This document shows positions 46,932 through 59,743 of a DNA stretch of 64,000 nt, piece by piece (positions within the stretch are counted from its first letter, which is position 1; every line of letters starts with the position of its first letter). The translations under genes were made by a program, and so were the position numbers. The notes beneath the pieces are model-generated. The model saw only the letters and a list, made by a program, of their open reading frames with translations. It did no database searches and was not told the DNA's origin. The stretch is from positions 4,650,001 to 4,714,000 of the forward strand of contig JANATG010000001.1 in assembly GCA_029449235.1 (NCBI GenBank), in the 5' to 3' direction. Origin of the DNA: Linnemannia schmuckeri. Taxonomy: Eukaryota; Mortierellomycota; Mortierellomycetes; Mortierellales; Mortierellaceae.

Positions 46932-49900
46932 ATGCCTGGATTCACCAAGTTCAACTTTGACAAGCAGAGTATCGAGGTCCCCGGCACCCGCGTCGAGGGC
47001 GCCACCGGTAAGGATGTCCTCTTCACTACCTTCTTGCTGTGCTGATCATCGTGTAAAGTCATAACGGGACCTTCATAACTGATCCGATCAATGATCATCA
47101 ATCGATCGATGTCTACATAGGCCACTACAGACACGCTGCCTTTGCCGATGGTCCTTTGGACTACATCCGCAAGGACCCCCAGATCAAGACCCTTTATGAC
47201 CTCTTCCAGAACTGTAAGCATCTTACTTGTGTTGATTAAAATGCACCACTTGCTTATTCTCACGTTGTTGTTAGCAGTGGTGGAGGGGAGAGTGTTGTTA
47301 TTTTCAATTGCTCACAAACGGGAGGAGGAGAGAAAAGAGACAGTGCCAACAACAACAACACGCTACACGTTATGCGATCGATTTGTTGGCATGCCCTCTT
47401 CCACTCGCATACACCTTTTCTGTACTTTTTTTTTTTGCTGTTCGTTGCACAAATTCTTTTTTCGCATTCACTCGATGACAAAGATTTCCACCGGACACCT
47501 CATTGCTCTTATTTCCCTTCGCACACTCTTCCACGAACCGACTTTGTTTGCGTCCCACCCACCCTTTTACCCACACTATCACTACGGAACAATCATCACT
47601 AACAATAAATACCTTCTCTTCGACATGAATGACACACAGCGGTGAAGAAGTATGGAAACAACGACTTTTTGGGTCACCGCCCCTACGACGCTGTCACAAA
47701 GACCTATGGCGATTACAGCTGGCAGACCTACAGTCAGATCGACAAGCGCGTCAATGCCTTTGGATCCGGTCTGATGCACCTCAACAGCGCTATCATGGGC
47801 TCCACTCAGTTGAACCGCTGGTCGGTTGGTATTTGGGCCCTTTCCCGTCCTGAGTGGTTTATCACTGAGATGTCCTGTAACTATTTTAACCTGGTGTCTG
47901 TTGCGCTTTATGAGACCCTTGGACCTGATGCTGTCGAGTATGTCATGAACCATGCCGAGATCCCCATCGTCGTCTGCTCCGGTAAGAATGAATGATGTTG
48001 CTATAGAGAGAGGAGGGGGAGGAGGAAGAGGAGGAGGAGGAGGAGGAGGAAGAGGAAGGGGAGAAAGGCTTTTGATTTTGTGTGCCCTTCCTTTTCCTCT
48101 AACCTTCTCACGGAGTGTGCTCCAATTGGATCATTACAGTCAAATTTTCACTTCACACAATTCACACGTATACCTCCATGCATTTGATACATACATTCGC
48201 ATGTACTCATACCCTTGGATTCTTTTTCCTGGAAAATAGGAAATCATGTTGCTGCATTGCTTGAACTCTCGGACAAGGTGCCTGGATTGAAAGCGATTAT
48301 CAGCATGGATTCGCTTCAGGAGGTCCCCACTGCCCCCAACACTGCCAGTGCTCCCAAGGTGCTCCGTGCCTGGGCTGCGGGCAAGGGCATCCAGCTGTTT
48401 GACTTTGCCGAGATCGAAGCCCTCGGTGCCCTCTACCCCCACAAGCATCTCCTCCCTACCGAGAATGAGATCGCTTCCCTCTGCTACACCTCCGGTACTA
48501 CCGGCCAGCCCGTATGTATTCTTTTTCTTTGGTGTTATTATTACCAACAGGGATGAAGAGGAAGTTGATCATTGACTAAGAGGCCTCCTTTCTTATTGTC
48601 AATGGAAATAGAAAGGTGCGATGCTGACGCACAAGAACTTCATCGCCGCCGTCAGCAGCAATGTTGAGTTCATGCTTCTTTCTCCCAGCGACACCTTGAT
48701 CAGGTACAGCCATACTTTTTTCTCTTTACCCTCTGATCATTGTGTCACTTATCAACAGTGGGACTAATCATTCTCTGTTTCTTGTCCTCGATGAAACTAG
48801 TTTCTTGCCGTTGGCGCATATTATGGGAAGATACATTGACACGTTGTGCACATATGGAGGCATGCGCATCGGATACTTCAAGGGAGATATCAACACACTC
48901 CTGGACGACATTGCATTGCTCAAACCCACCTTCTTCCCCGCTGTCCCTCGTCTCCTCAACCGCATCTATGCCAAATTGGTCGCTGCAACCGTCGAGGCTC
49001 CCGGCTTGGTTGGTGTTCTTGCCCGTCGTGCGGTTGCTGCCAAGTTGGCCAACCTCGAGGCTGGCCTGGGCACTCAGCATGCAGTTTGGGACCGTCTGTT
49101 GTTCAACAAGATCAAGGCTGTCCTTGGAGGCAATGTGCAATTGATTGTGACTGGATCTGCCCCCATTGCCAAGGAGGTCCTTAGCTTCTTGAGAATTGCC
49201 TTTGGATGTGTTATTGTTGAGGGTTATGGATCTACCGAGTCCATGGGCACCGCCATCCTCACCTCCTACGAGTACGTCTTTTTCCCTTTTCTCTTTACAA
49301 GCGTATCATTGAACCAGTATATAGTTTACTAACCAGTTATTCTTCTTTAACAAATAGTGAGAAAAAGGCTGGAATTATTGGGGCTCCTCGTTCAGGATGC
49401 GAGGTCAAGTTGGTGGATGTTGCAGATATGAACTACCGCTCAACAGACTTGCCCTACCCCCGTGGCGAGATTTGTCTTCGTGGAGGACATATTATCGATG
49501 GCTACTACAAGGATGAGAAGAACACGCGCGATGCCATTGATGCCGAGGGTTGGCTGCACACCGGTGATATCGGAACTGTCGATGAGATTGGTCGCTTTAC
49601 TATCATTGACCGCAAGAAGAACATCTTCAAGGTACGTTTTCATTCTTTTTATCTCTTTTCTACACGGCTCCTTCTGGTTTACTACTTCCTCGTATTACAC
49701 TACATTTTTTATTATTTTGCTATTTTATGTGGATGTCCTCCTATGCACCTCTTTCATTCTAGCTGCCTTTTTTCAGTCTCTTTTGTGTCTTCTTTTCTAC
49801 TATGTTTTTCGAGTATTGTCAAGCCATGTTGACTAACTATCTTGTATACCTTTGTTGTTCTCCTTCGTATAATAACAGCTCGCACAGGGTGAATATGTGG

Positions 49901-50337
49901 CACCAGAAAAGATCGAGAACCAATTGGCATCGCGTTGCAGCCTGATTCAACAATTCTTTGTCCACGGTGAATCGCTCGAGAACTCCCTCGTGGCCATCAT
50001 GATCCCCGAACCCGAGACCTTCCTCCCCTTTGTCCAAGCCCAGCTCGGCCTCAAAGTCTCCCCCACGGACCTCGCAGGAATCGCCAACCTCTGCCAGAAC
50101 CCCAAGGTCAACGCTCTTATCTTGAAGGAACTCGCCAAGGCCGGTAAAGCCGCGGAATTAAGAGGATTCGAGATGATCAAGAGGGTGTATTTGTCGACAG
50201 ATGCGTTTACAATCGAGAATGGGCTGTTGACCCCCACTTTGAAGGTGAAGCGCCCTCAGGTCCAGGCCCATTTCGCGGAGCATATTAAGGTGATGTATGC
50301 TGATATCCATGCTACTACCCCTGTTGCCAAGCTTTAA
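46932..50337 (+). CDS. Long-chain acyl-CoA synthetase, peroxisomal type (tandem copy 2)
   Basis: Eight exons (46932-47007, 47121-47213, 47640-47981, 48240-48511, 48612-48703, 48801-49271, 49358-49631, 49879-50337) give 692 residues, identical in length to copy 1 and with every exon matching in length except that copy 1's exons 4 and 5 (231 + 41 bases) are one 272-base exon here. The same motifs are intact: YTSGTTGQPKGAMLTHKN, FLPLAHIMGRY, GYGSTES, GEICLRG, TGDIG, DRKKNIFKLAQGEYVAPEKI. It too ends AKL, a peroxisomal type 1 signal. The pair arose by tandem duplication and has diverged; GYGATEG versus GYGSTES and other active-site-proximal changes could reflect different chain-length preference, which is inference. 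Confidence 0.95.
48007..48066 (+). repeat. GGA-rich purine repeat inside an intron
   Basis: An imperfect GAGGAG run of about 60 bases in intron 3 of the second synthetase gene, all purine on the plus strand. Confidence 0.8.
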
Positions 50338-51079
50338 AAATTGCTTCGTTTACATGCAGCCATACCCCCCCTTCCCGTCCCCAATACCACTTCCTCTCTC
50401 TAAGAATAAAAAGCAACCATCAATCGTCATGAACACATCCCTAGAGGTGATGGGTCGTCCAAGGCTGTGCATCTCATACATGCAATGAAAAGCCAGAAGC
50501 GAGAAGTAGAGCAAGAGAGAGGGGGAATTTGGGATATCTGATAGGACCATGTAGCATATGATCTAAAGAAAGATCATGATTTGTCTCCTTGACATTATTC
50601 AGGAACAAGGACATGAATCTACGAGTGTTTGTCGCAATCGTTGATGGAATGGTGTGTATTACTTATATTTTCTGGCAAATAGTAAGAGGGTCTCCAAAGG
50701 AGAGAAAAAAGAGGATCATAGTTAGGTTGAAATGTGATGAATCAAGTAGCTCAGACTGGGTTGGACGCTAGAACAGGGCACAAAGGAAGGACTTAAAGTG
50801 AAACAGGGGAGTTGCCTTTCTCAGACTTTGGAGAGAAGCGATTCTCTGCATAGTCTCCAGTCCATTAGTCCAACAGACTAAGAAAAAGCATAGAAAAGCC
50901 GATTATCCAGCTAGTCAGTCAGCCAGTCAGGATTGAACAAAGATCAAGTTAATATGTAATCCAGGTCGGATGTCCGTCTCAGCCAATAAGATCCATCATC
51001 GCTGATACTACAGGCGCTCGCTGGAGTAGAGAGATTCAGCTCAGCTTGAATTATTACAGGGAAGGAAGGAGAAGGGAAG

Positions 51080-51195
51080 ATCAAATAGGCCGGGGAGCGG
51101 CATCTTTGCTATGCCGGAGGAGAAGAGTACAGAGCGAGGAAGAGGAGAAGGGGAGGGAGGGAGGGAAGAAGGGAAGAAGGAAGGAAAGAAGTGAC
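51080..51195 (+). repeat. Homopurine (GGGA/AAGG) tract
   Basis: A purine-rich segment with repeated GGGAGGGA and GGAAGAAGGG units, followed by GAAGGAAGGAAAG. Such tracts can adopt triplex or quadruplex forms; a promoter role is unproven. Confidence 0.6.
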
Positions 51196-53420
51196 CGACT
51201 CGGTAGTTGAATTGTCTCCGCACGCACCTACACACACATTGACGGGCACATGTGTAACACATGCCGAGCAAGAAAGAGGCATTGCTTGTTGTTAACATGT
51301 TAATCGGGGTCCGATCGGGATCCTTTTGTAAGAAGCAGGTATGTGTGTGAGTGCCAAGTGCGGCGCTCATGATTTTCTCTCTTTTCTCGTGTTATTTTTG
51401 AACACACACACAGAGACAGGAAGACCAACGTGGATGAAACGATGGTGTCTGGCTGGGAATCAATTTGAATCGCTGTTGCTGTTGTCTGCCGTTTCGAAAC
51501 GACACAACCAAAAGTAATACAAATCACCCACCTTGATACCCGGGATAGACGGTCGTTTTCTTTTTTTATCCTCTCGGCATCTTTGTACGAAGGAGTTGGA
51601 GTAAGAAGGAATACTGTAGGAGCAACAGCAAGGAGAGTGAACGAGAACTACTGTAGGAATGTTTAGAAAATAAAGAGGACGTTATGGTTTGTTTTACCTT
51701 AATTGCATGAGACAGGAGGAGAGAGTACCAGACGAAATAAAGTACACCATAGACGAGTGTCGGTTGTAGACAGACGATCCCTTTCACTCACTCTCTCTCT
51801 CTCTTACTCATTTTCCTGGCCTCTTGATCTCGTCTTCTCTTTTCTTGGCTGCTACTGCTTCTCCTCTGTCTTGGCTCTCTTGGATATACTTCTTTTTGCA
51901 ACTGACTGCCTCTGCATCGCATTCGTTTCTCTTGTGGGCGAATTAGAAAAGTCTCACTTCTGAAAGACGCTCACTCTAATCCACCTAAGGAAATATACAT
52001 GGGAAGCATTCTCCTTCTCAAAGTGACCGATCAACTACAACAACTCTTCATGCCCATGAAAGAGAAGACCAATTGAACGAGAACACCAAGCAACCGTGAC
52101 CATAGTAACTGTAGATAAAGAAAACTTTGTACCTTTTACCATACTGGATAGGGTTTAATAAACATGGTGAAGACTAATTGCTTGGCAGAACGTGTGTGAA
52201 TCCCTGTCGTCTTTATTTCTCTTGGCAGATAATTGATTCTCTTGGCGGGGATGGGATGGACGATTGTCTGGAACTACACAGGGTTTTTTGCTCACTGTGT
52301 TTTGTGGGCATAGGCTACAGCACTACATTTTGTATGTCTGCATTTGGATTTGAGAGCATTTTTCTTAATGGACACCAGAACGAAAATAAGGAAGGATGGA
52401 AAGACTGGGTTGAAGGATGTATGTTCTCACATGTGCCGTTCTGTCTTCTACACCGTCTACTGTCTACCCTACCCATCTGTTCGCTATATTGTAGATGCTC
52501 TCGTTTTTCTTATTCTGGAAGACCTTTTTGGCCGATTCGGTCATATCCCATGAACTTACACGGACAATACGACATTTCCTCCTCGGACCGTCCCTTGACC
52601 TTATTTTTTATTCTCTGTCGATTTTCCTTGTGTTACTGTGCAAATGGATGCTCTACAGTACGATGATTTCATTGCTCAAGCACACCGACAGTCGACAATA
52701 CACAAAATGAAAAACAACTCATGGATGAAAAGGAAGGCAAGCGGGTAAGGACATGGCGAATGCGATTCCGAAAGAGGCACGGCACAGAGGAGATCGCCGC
52801 AGTTGGTGGAAAAGCAATTGAAGAGGGTCTATCGGAAAGCGTTGTTTTCGACTCTGTGTGTGTCTTCCGAAAATGCCAATGGATTATCGGAGTGTGTATG
52901 ATAACATGATCACTGCGGTCTGTTGCGAGCTGCGTTGCTTGTTATGAAGGTCCGAGTAGATCCATTATTGACAGGATAGAAGTAATAATACGATACATCC
53001 ATATGGCACCACCCACAGTTGAGCAAGGAGTAATAGAGGGAATAAGTGACTGAGCATGGAGGTCTACTTTCTTGTTGAGAGTTCCTTGTCTTGTTGTGTG
53101 TCTCCTTTACTGAAGAGTGGATTATAATGCTCAATTGTTCAATCAAGATTGCCTCTCATTTTCTTTCCATGAGGCAATGCTTGTCCTCATTTTTTTCTTC
53201 CTCCTTTGCCTTTAATACAATTGCGAGTGTGCATGGTCCTTTTCGTGGCCCCCTTCCCCTTCTCTTCCTCCTCCTCCTGTTTAAGAATGAGATTCAAAAA
53301 AAAAAATTGCTCGGTGGTGGTGATGATGTACTCCGTCTCCCTTCTTTTGTCTCTCCCTTTCTTCAAGGTGTCCGATTGAATACATTTGAAATTAAAAATA
53401 CACAGCCTTCGTTTACAGAG

Positions 53421-53428
53421 TATAAATA
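53421..53428 (+). promoter_or_regulatory. TATA box of arrestin-like gene
   Basis: TATAAATA lies about 345 bases before the ATG at 53773, followed by a CT/CA-rich leader. No other TATA-like sequence is closer to the start. Confidence 0.45.
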
Positions 53429-53772
53429 ATGAGACGATGCCCACATTGCGACCGCTCCCCACTTTCTCTCGTTTCTTTCATATCACATCCACGCATACCT
53501 TTTTTCGTTTATATACCTTCATCTTCTCTCTGCACAGCACAGCTATTTAACGCCAAACACACTCCTCACTTTTTCATTCCTCTCTTTGTATTACATAACG
53601 ACCACCCCTGCACTAACAACATTCAAAAACAGTCTCACTCAGCACAGCAGCAACAACCAACTGTCTCACTCTTTCTCTTCGCCTACCCCTACTCTCATCC
53701 AATCTGCACATACCAACAACCAACAGCTACATACCCTCTCACTCCCTATCATACAACATAGCAACAGCAAAG

Positions 53773-55007
53773 ATGCGCAGCTCACATCAAAAGGATCAGC
53801 TGACGGCAAAGAAAAAGTCGCTCTCGATCCATATCGACACCTCTCTCATCGGACCCCATGGTATGCCCCTTATCTACGGTTCAACCCCTAATCATATCGG
53901 ATCTATCCGTGGCACCGTTCGCTTCTCCTCCAACTACGACTGCAAAGGACGCGACATCCAAATCATCTACGAGGCATGGTCCGAGTCCCGCTGGACAGGT
54001 AACTCTTCACATAGACACTTCTACGTCTTTTTTTGTTCTTATTCTCCCCACTGCTCTTGTGCTAACAGCCCTTCCTTGCCTTTCATTTCAATACATTTAA
54101 TAGTAATGGAGAACAAGAAGATGGTGCAGCATCATGCTAAAAAGGTGCTCGGATATCAGACATGGTCTTTCCCCCTCGTCCACACAAAGAGCCATGGCTC
54201 AACCGTTGTTAGAGGCAACTACGAACAGGACTTTGAGGCTCTCTTCATCAAACCTTCGCCCTCTTCTTCAGCACATCCTTCTACTTCTGCACGTACATCT
54301 TGCGAAAGCACTCCCTCCAGTTCTCCCACATCCTCATCCGTCTCCGCCCACAGTCACAGCTTCAACCACCTCCGCACACCACTCTCTTCCTCATCCTCAG
54401 CATCTTCCATTTACTCTACTACTTCAACATCCTCAATATCATCCCGCACACAGCCAATCCTTCCATCGAGCAGCACAAATCCAAACTGCACCGTTAAATA
54501 CACCATCCGCGCAGTCCTCACAAGACCCTTTCCTAGTCTCTCCAACGTCGAGGCTTCCCAAGAAGTGTGGGTCGTTCATTCCAACAGCATTGCTCCTCCC
54601 TCCAATAAGTGTTCTGCCATTTCTCCCCCCCACATGGAGTCTTCTCCCCTTGAGCAACAGCCAACAAGCACTTCAGATGGTGGAACTACTACATCGACAA
54701 CGTCACCATTCATGTCGACGCCAGCAAGCAAGATTGCCAGCGATTGGTCCGCATCTCTTGCCAGCAGAAAGGTGACCCCCATGCCCTCCACGCCCTACGG
54801 ACGCAACCAGGTACAGTCCCCACTTCGCTTTTTTATCTTGACCTATACGACATTGACCTATATTTTTATGTCCTCAAACTTTGCATGAACTGACCATAAC
54901 CCATGGTTTCTCTACATGTGAAACATAAAAATCAGTTTCTCATCCAACTCTTCCTCTTTACTTCCATCGCCTTCTTCGAATACTATCTTTCGCCCTCCCT
55001 CCAATAG
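53773..55007 (+). CDS. Arrestin-like (alpha-arrestin) protein, 3' end uncertain
   Basis: Exons 53773-53998 and 54104-54810 are well supported. The protein starts with a basic stretch, then beta-rich arrestin N-domain sequence: SLSIHIDTSL, IGSIRGTVRFSSNYDCKGRD, IQIIYEAWSESRWT, then across the intron VMENKKMVQHHAKKVLGYQT and WSFPLVHTKSHG, a Ser/Thr-rich insertion (about residues 130-235), and TVKYTIRAVLTRPFPSLSNV. Alpha-arrestins link membrane transporters to ubiquitin ligases for endocytosis; the partner is unknown. After donor 54811 the likely acceptor is 54935, giving a hydrophobic end (FLIQLFLFTSIAFFEYYL) and TAG at 55005, 334 residues. An alternative acceptor at that same TAG (exon from 55008) would instead end at 55130. 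No second arrestin domain is seen. Confidence 0.65.
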
Positions 55008-55130
55008 CTGGTTGTATTCATCTACTACTTTTGCACAATCGTCCTCGGTCTTGGTTTCTGTCAGCGCTACTCTGGAGTGCTCGCTCCTTCCACCGCCTCT
55101 TCGACAGCCACAGGTTCCTCTTCTTTGTAG

Positions 55131-56014
55131 GCGAGCACCTTTTCTCTTCATTTTTGATCCCAGTGATTGAAAATTTTGTACATATAACCCTCGCATTTTT
55201 TGCCTATGGTTCAGGAATCATTGTGCCACCTTTTTTTTTTTCTGTTTAATTGCATGCCTCATTCATGGCATCAGAGAGGAACAGCATCCGCGATGCACTC
55301 CTCTTTCTCACTTCTCCTCTCTTTTTATGACCAACGACTATAACGCCCTTTAATGAAATAACGATAACCCATACAACATACACATAGACGTTAGACATGT
55401 CCCCTCACTCACTCAATCACTCAATCACACAAAGCCTAAAAGAAGCTGTTACTTTCCCCACCCGTGCTCAATAAAGTAACACCTGTTAAAGAAATACAGA
55501 TCATAATTTGATTTGCAAGATGGATTCTTCCTGAATCGTGTTAGTCGCAAATGGCATCGCACTTTTGGCTCTCCCTGTTCTCACATGAAGTTTTTATTAT
55601 GAAAACAGTGTTTGGAAGAGGCCTCCTTGCTACTGACTTCTTTTTTTAGGAAAAATAAAAAAAAGAGTTAAAGAAGGAACAACGGGTACACTCCCGAAAT
55701 CGATGAACTGTTTTCCTTCACTTGGAGTGCTCATATTTTGACTTGTTTTTTTTTGATTTTGGGAGTAGAGGAGAGAAAAATGCAGTGGGAGGGTTGATGC
55801 AAGAAAATGATACGTGATATAAGCAAAAGAGGAGTTTTTCTACAGGAATTAAAGAAAAAAAAAAAAAAAAAAAAAAAAAGAATCTGAAAACGCGGAGGGA
55901 GTGAATAAAAGGAATGATTGAAAGAGGGGGGAGATAGCGAGAGCCAGCCAATCGGGGTGGTCGTTAAAAAGCAGACGAAAGCCATTATGCTCGAGATACT
56001 CCAAGAGACTGACA
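55131..56014. other. Intergenic region
   Basis: AT-rich 3' flank of the arrestin-like gene and 3' flank of the minus-strand pseudogene. Includes the A run described separately. A frame continuing the pseudogene in a shifted phase (TIFVDVSLLEYLEHNGFRLL on the minus strand, about 55980-56050) overlaps its edge. No other feature. Confidence 0.4.
55855..55879 (+). repeat. Poly-A tract
   Basis: An uninterrupted run of 25 A. Confidence 0.85.
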
Positions 56015-58240
56015 TCAACAAAGATCGTGGCTGTCCTCAAGCTCATACCACTCGAGAGAGGCCAAGAAACTTTGGGCACAACTCGCGAACACTCCATCAA
56101 CTCTTCCAATGCCTCGTTCCTGAATCCTCGTTCCCGTCGCCTGGTATGTTGCAGAAGCCGATAAATCCAGACACCATGTGCGAAACGTAATGGGGAACTT
56201 GTCCTTCGTGACTTGTGTGGTTAAGTATGTTTTAGTCCGGTCCACGGCCAGCTGCGACAACATCAAGTTCTCGGTCATTATTCGCAAACTGCGCACCAAG
56301 ATCTCTGGAGTGGACACTTCGTCGTTTCTCACCATGATGGCCGTCCACTATTCTTGCTCAAAGGGTGGTGGTGGTTCATCAGGGTTCCGGTAGGACAGCT
56401 TTATGATGAGGTTGAGAAGCGTATTCTGGACAGAGTGACACCTCGCAAAAATGAGCCCCTCCAACAAACATGACAGTCCATAAAGGTCCGCAAACTGACC
56501 GCAGCAGAGGGTCGAAGTCGACGTTACCATCGTCTCGGCCTTGCTCCAACCCTTCATCGACTCTTTCAAGACAGTGCCAAGGCGATTCGTATGAATATGG
56601 AGCATCATTTACTCATAGTTCAAGTATGTCATAATTTGCAGGCTCACACTCTTCACAAGCAAAACTACTGTCCTATGCAAATCCCCATGCACCGCTCTCA
56701 TCTTTTCCGCTTTCTTGTGCATCCGTCTTCCTAGGTCATCGAGCCTAATTCCATAAATCAGAAAAGTTAGTATGGTGCATATTTGTTTGTCCAGGCAAGA
56801 CGTAGTCAACTTGGCCTTGAAGGATATGCCAAACGCATGCCGCTCGAGATAACCATTGAATTTCGTGAGATCAAACCATAACCCCGTCCCACCAGGCGCA
56901 ATACCTCTGGTAGCCCAGAGCATATCTTACAAATCACAAACAACAAGAAAAGGAGTGCTCACCAAGTGTATTCGCCTTTGTATGCTTGAGTGACTTGGTT
57001 AAGCTGTGACAATTCGTACGGACGAGGTTCATCAAAACGTACAGCCCGAGTCTGCTGATCCATGGCAGAGAGTGTGATTGCTGCTTGTGGCTGGTACGGC
57101 TCTGGCTGTTGAGAACCACTAGCTGTTTGACGAAGAATCGTTTCAAATGGTAGAAGTACGTTGGATGTGCGCTGAGTTGTAAATTCATATTCAGCAACGG
57201 TTCCTAGGTCTGGTGCAGCCATGGTGTCAAACTGATAGAGGGCTGTCGTTCAAAGGAGGGGAGCTCGTGGAGGGATAGGCGTGTTTTGAATATATGGGGC
57301 GTATTGAAGGCTGGGGTCGTTCTAAAAGTTTGGATCTTGTGTAGTCGTTGCCTCATATTGCAGGCCGGCATTGTCCTCACGGTCATAAGGTTGATGAGTG
57401 CTAGGCTCATCCTGAAGGCTGGGATCCAGTTGAAGTCTAAGACCATCTCCGAGGCGGGGATCCAGTCGAACGGTGGGTGCGTGCTGAGTGTTTCGAGGAA
57501 ATGCGATTGGTCGAGACACAAGGCTAGAAGAACGTCGAGTCCGTCGAGGAGTCGCAATTGGACGTGGAATTTCAATGAGTTCAGGAGTTTCAACCCTTGG
57601 AGGTCTAAGAATGCGCCGAGAACTGGGAATGCGCCGAGAATTGATTCTATGTCCAGGGCTGGTGGCTCCATTGTAAAAGGCAATGGCTTGAACCCGATTC
57701 TCATCAATAACATCGAGATGGTGATCCCTACGGCGGTTGTAGGTTGAGCGAAGAGTTATACTGGTTCTGCCTGTTTCCTCACTCTCCTCGTTCTGCTCGC
57801 GCTGATGTGCTTCTTGACCTTCTTGCAAAATATCCATAACTCGCGCCCTTGGCTCTGCGCTGAACCAGAATCTGTGGTCGCCGCTTCATCATTCCGTTTG
57901 ATGCTTGATTTTCCGTGAGAGAGTCGACGCTGCCCATGCTCTGCCTATTGGTATGATGTGATGGTTAAGTTAGAAGTAGAGGGTTAATTTTTACAAGGAG
58001 TGGTGCTACCAGATGCCATATGTGTTTTAGCATAGAGCGTTACAAATGCAGGTACACCTACTTGTTCGCGAGCCCTTCAAAAGTATCTGAGGCTGGGGTG
58101 GCAGGTTCGGGTGTAGACGTAACCTCCGGTGATGAGGTGTTTGATGGTGAAGGCATGTCCGTATTGCTGTTAGTCGTGGTAGTGTGAATCGAAAAGATGC
58201 CTGAAATCCGACGACGATGACGAGAAGCCACAGCAGTCAT
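56015..58240 (-). pseudogene. Multi-exon gene of unknown family with several stops
   Basis: Exon 1 (58062-58240) is intact: MTAVASRHRRRISGIFSIHT, ending ASDTFEGLANK before a GTAGGT donor. Exon 2 begins at 57944 (QSMGSVDSLTENQASNGMMK) and changes frame near 57850 into MDILQEGQEAHQREQNEESE, then an Arg/Pro-rich region (RINSRRIPSSRRILRPPRVE). In that frame TAG (57322) and TGA (57250) interrupt sequence that stays protein-like on both sides (NDPSLQYAPYIQNTPIPPRA; TVAEYEFTTQRTSN). After a GTGAGC donor at 56962 a second frame (GLWFDLTKFNGYLERHAFGI onward) carries TAA at 56609 and TAG at 56348 and ends at 56015. No family recognised. All three stop codons appear, arguing against an altered genetic code. 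Confidence 0.6.
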
Positions 58241-59723
58241 TCTAAAAAAGGTAGAGTTAAAAGGGAGAGAAGAGCAAGGACGACTGAGAAAGTGAGTAAG
58301 AGAAAGATGGAATGAAGAGTCGTTTAAATAAAGAAGACATGAGAAAGGATGGCTTGGGAGAAAGAGGTGATGATGGCGTAGCTTCAGTTTTTCATAAAAG
58401 CCAAGGCGGATTAAGAATTAATCGAAAAGTGGTGACGTCGGTCTTTACCTTTCTGTCTTTGCTCTATGACCGCTTTCCTGTTCGCTGCAAGGGCAAGGGA
58501 GAGTGACGCATTTTTGCTTCCTTAGTTGAATGTGTCCGAGGAGTCGCTGAGTGTTGTCGATGGAGTATGAATGCGTGTCCTATGCTGAGCCGTGTGTTGT
58601 ACTGAAGTGAGCGGTGGTGAATGCGATGAATCAGGCTGATGTCAGAAGAATAGGCGCGTGCGTATGAGAGTAATTGTTGTTGTTGATGGAATGAGTGGTG
58701 TTGAGTTGTAAGTATCTTTAGTGCGCGTCTGTTGACTGGCGAATGGGTGATAAAGAGCGAACGAGAGTGGAGATAAGGAACAATCACCGTTGGGCATAAA
58801 AATAGGTTAAATACCGAAGACAGGGCAGGGGCCACTCCCTTTAAGGCACTCAATGGGCGAATGGGCAAAATGGAGGGAAGTACAAAATGACAGCCACACA
58901 ACGAGAGCTCGTGGTATAAGAATTTGCGTGTCGCACGAGAAAAGAAAGGGCAAGAGGGAAGGAATAAGCACACAGACATTGAGAAATAAAAAAGGAAACC
59001 GATATTAAGTGAGTAAACGATATCGGGAAGAGCAAGGAAACCAAGGGTGGAAATGAAGAGGGTCATATTCCTGACCTGATCGGCGAGCGTAGAGAAGCAA
59101 AAAACTCCCTGCACGCTAATAAAACTCAATGGCATTGCCTCTAGAGCACTTTCCAGACAAACAGTAAGGAAGCAATACAAGACAACGATGATTTTCCATG
59201 AACAAACAGGCTTCCATTCCACCACAACCACTTCGTTTTTTTTTTGCGTTGTTGTCAATTGAATCTTCACACAGCAGCACAAACATTGAGTTGGCAACAA
59301 GTCTGTATATTCCATGCCATTAGATGGTGCCCTCGACCGACGAGAAGAAGCAACCAAATGCTATTAGGTCGAAAACCAAAGGGACCAAGAATGGAAAGAA
59401 ACTCGCATAGAAAGAGAATAGGGCTTGGATAGGAATTGGGGTTTGACCAGGGGATAGACAAATTGTGTGAGCATGAAGTGAATAGAATAGGAAGAGCAAA
59501 AAACAAAGGGACTCTTTTTTCTTGTTCCCTTTCTTTCTGAGTGTCTAAAAAAAGGGGGATAGAAAGGACCATGTCCAAAAAGAAAATGAGGGGCTGCTAG
59601 AGCAGGACAGATGGGTAGGCATGAATGACTCTCTTCCCTCTCCTTTGTTATCTCTCCTTCCCCTCTCTTTTTTTCTTGTCATCCCAACCCCTCTGTCATT
59701 CCTCTTGAGTGTCCTCTCTTTCC

Positions 59724-59743
59724 CTCTCTCTCTCTCTCTCTCT
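59724..59743 (+). repeat. CT dinucleotide repeat
   Basis: About ten CT units in a wider pyrimidine-rich stretch. Confidence 0.8.

Larger units (their letters stand above)
50338..53772. other. Intergenic region
   Basis: About 3.4 kb without a supported gene. Features seen are a homopurine tract near 51080-51195, scattered short frames around 52180-52910 with no family resemblance, and a TATA box at 53421-53428 with a CT-rich leader leading to the arrestin-like gene. Confidence 0.45.

Noticed and set aside
52178..52910. Several overlapping plus-strand frames of 60 to 160 codons
   Set aside because: No recognisable family, no consistent splice pattern and competing frames; treated as non-coding.
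13337..58240. Idea that in-frame stops are read as amino acids (altered code or systematic readthrough)
   Set aside because: The conserved genes in the window end normally at TAA, TAG and TGA, and the interrupted loci also carry frameshifts and deletions, so they are pseudogenes.
58464..59357. A 297-codon open frame on the minus strand
   Set aside because: It lies directly upstream of the minus-strand pseudogene start, has no motif, and its Ser/Leu/His/Arg-rich composition is what a promoter and leader region gives by chance.
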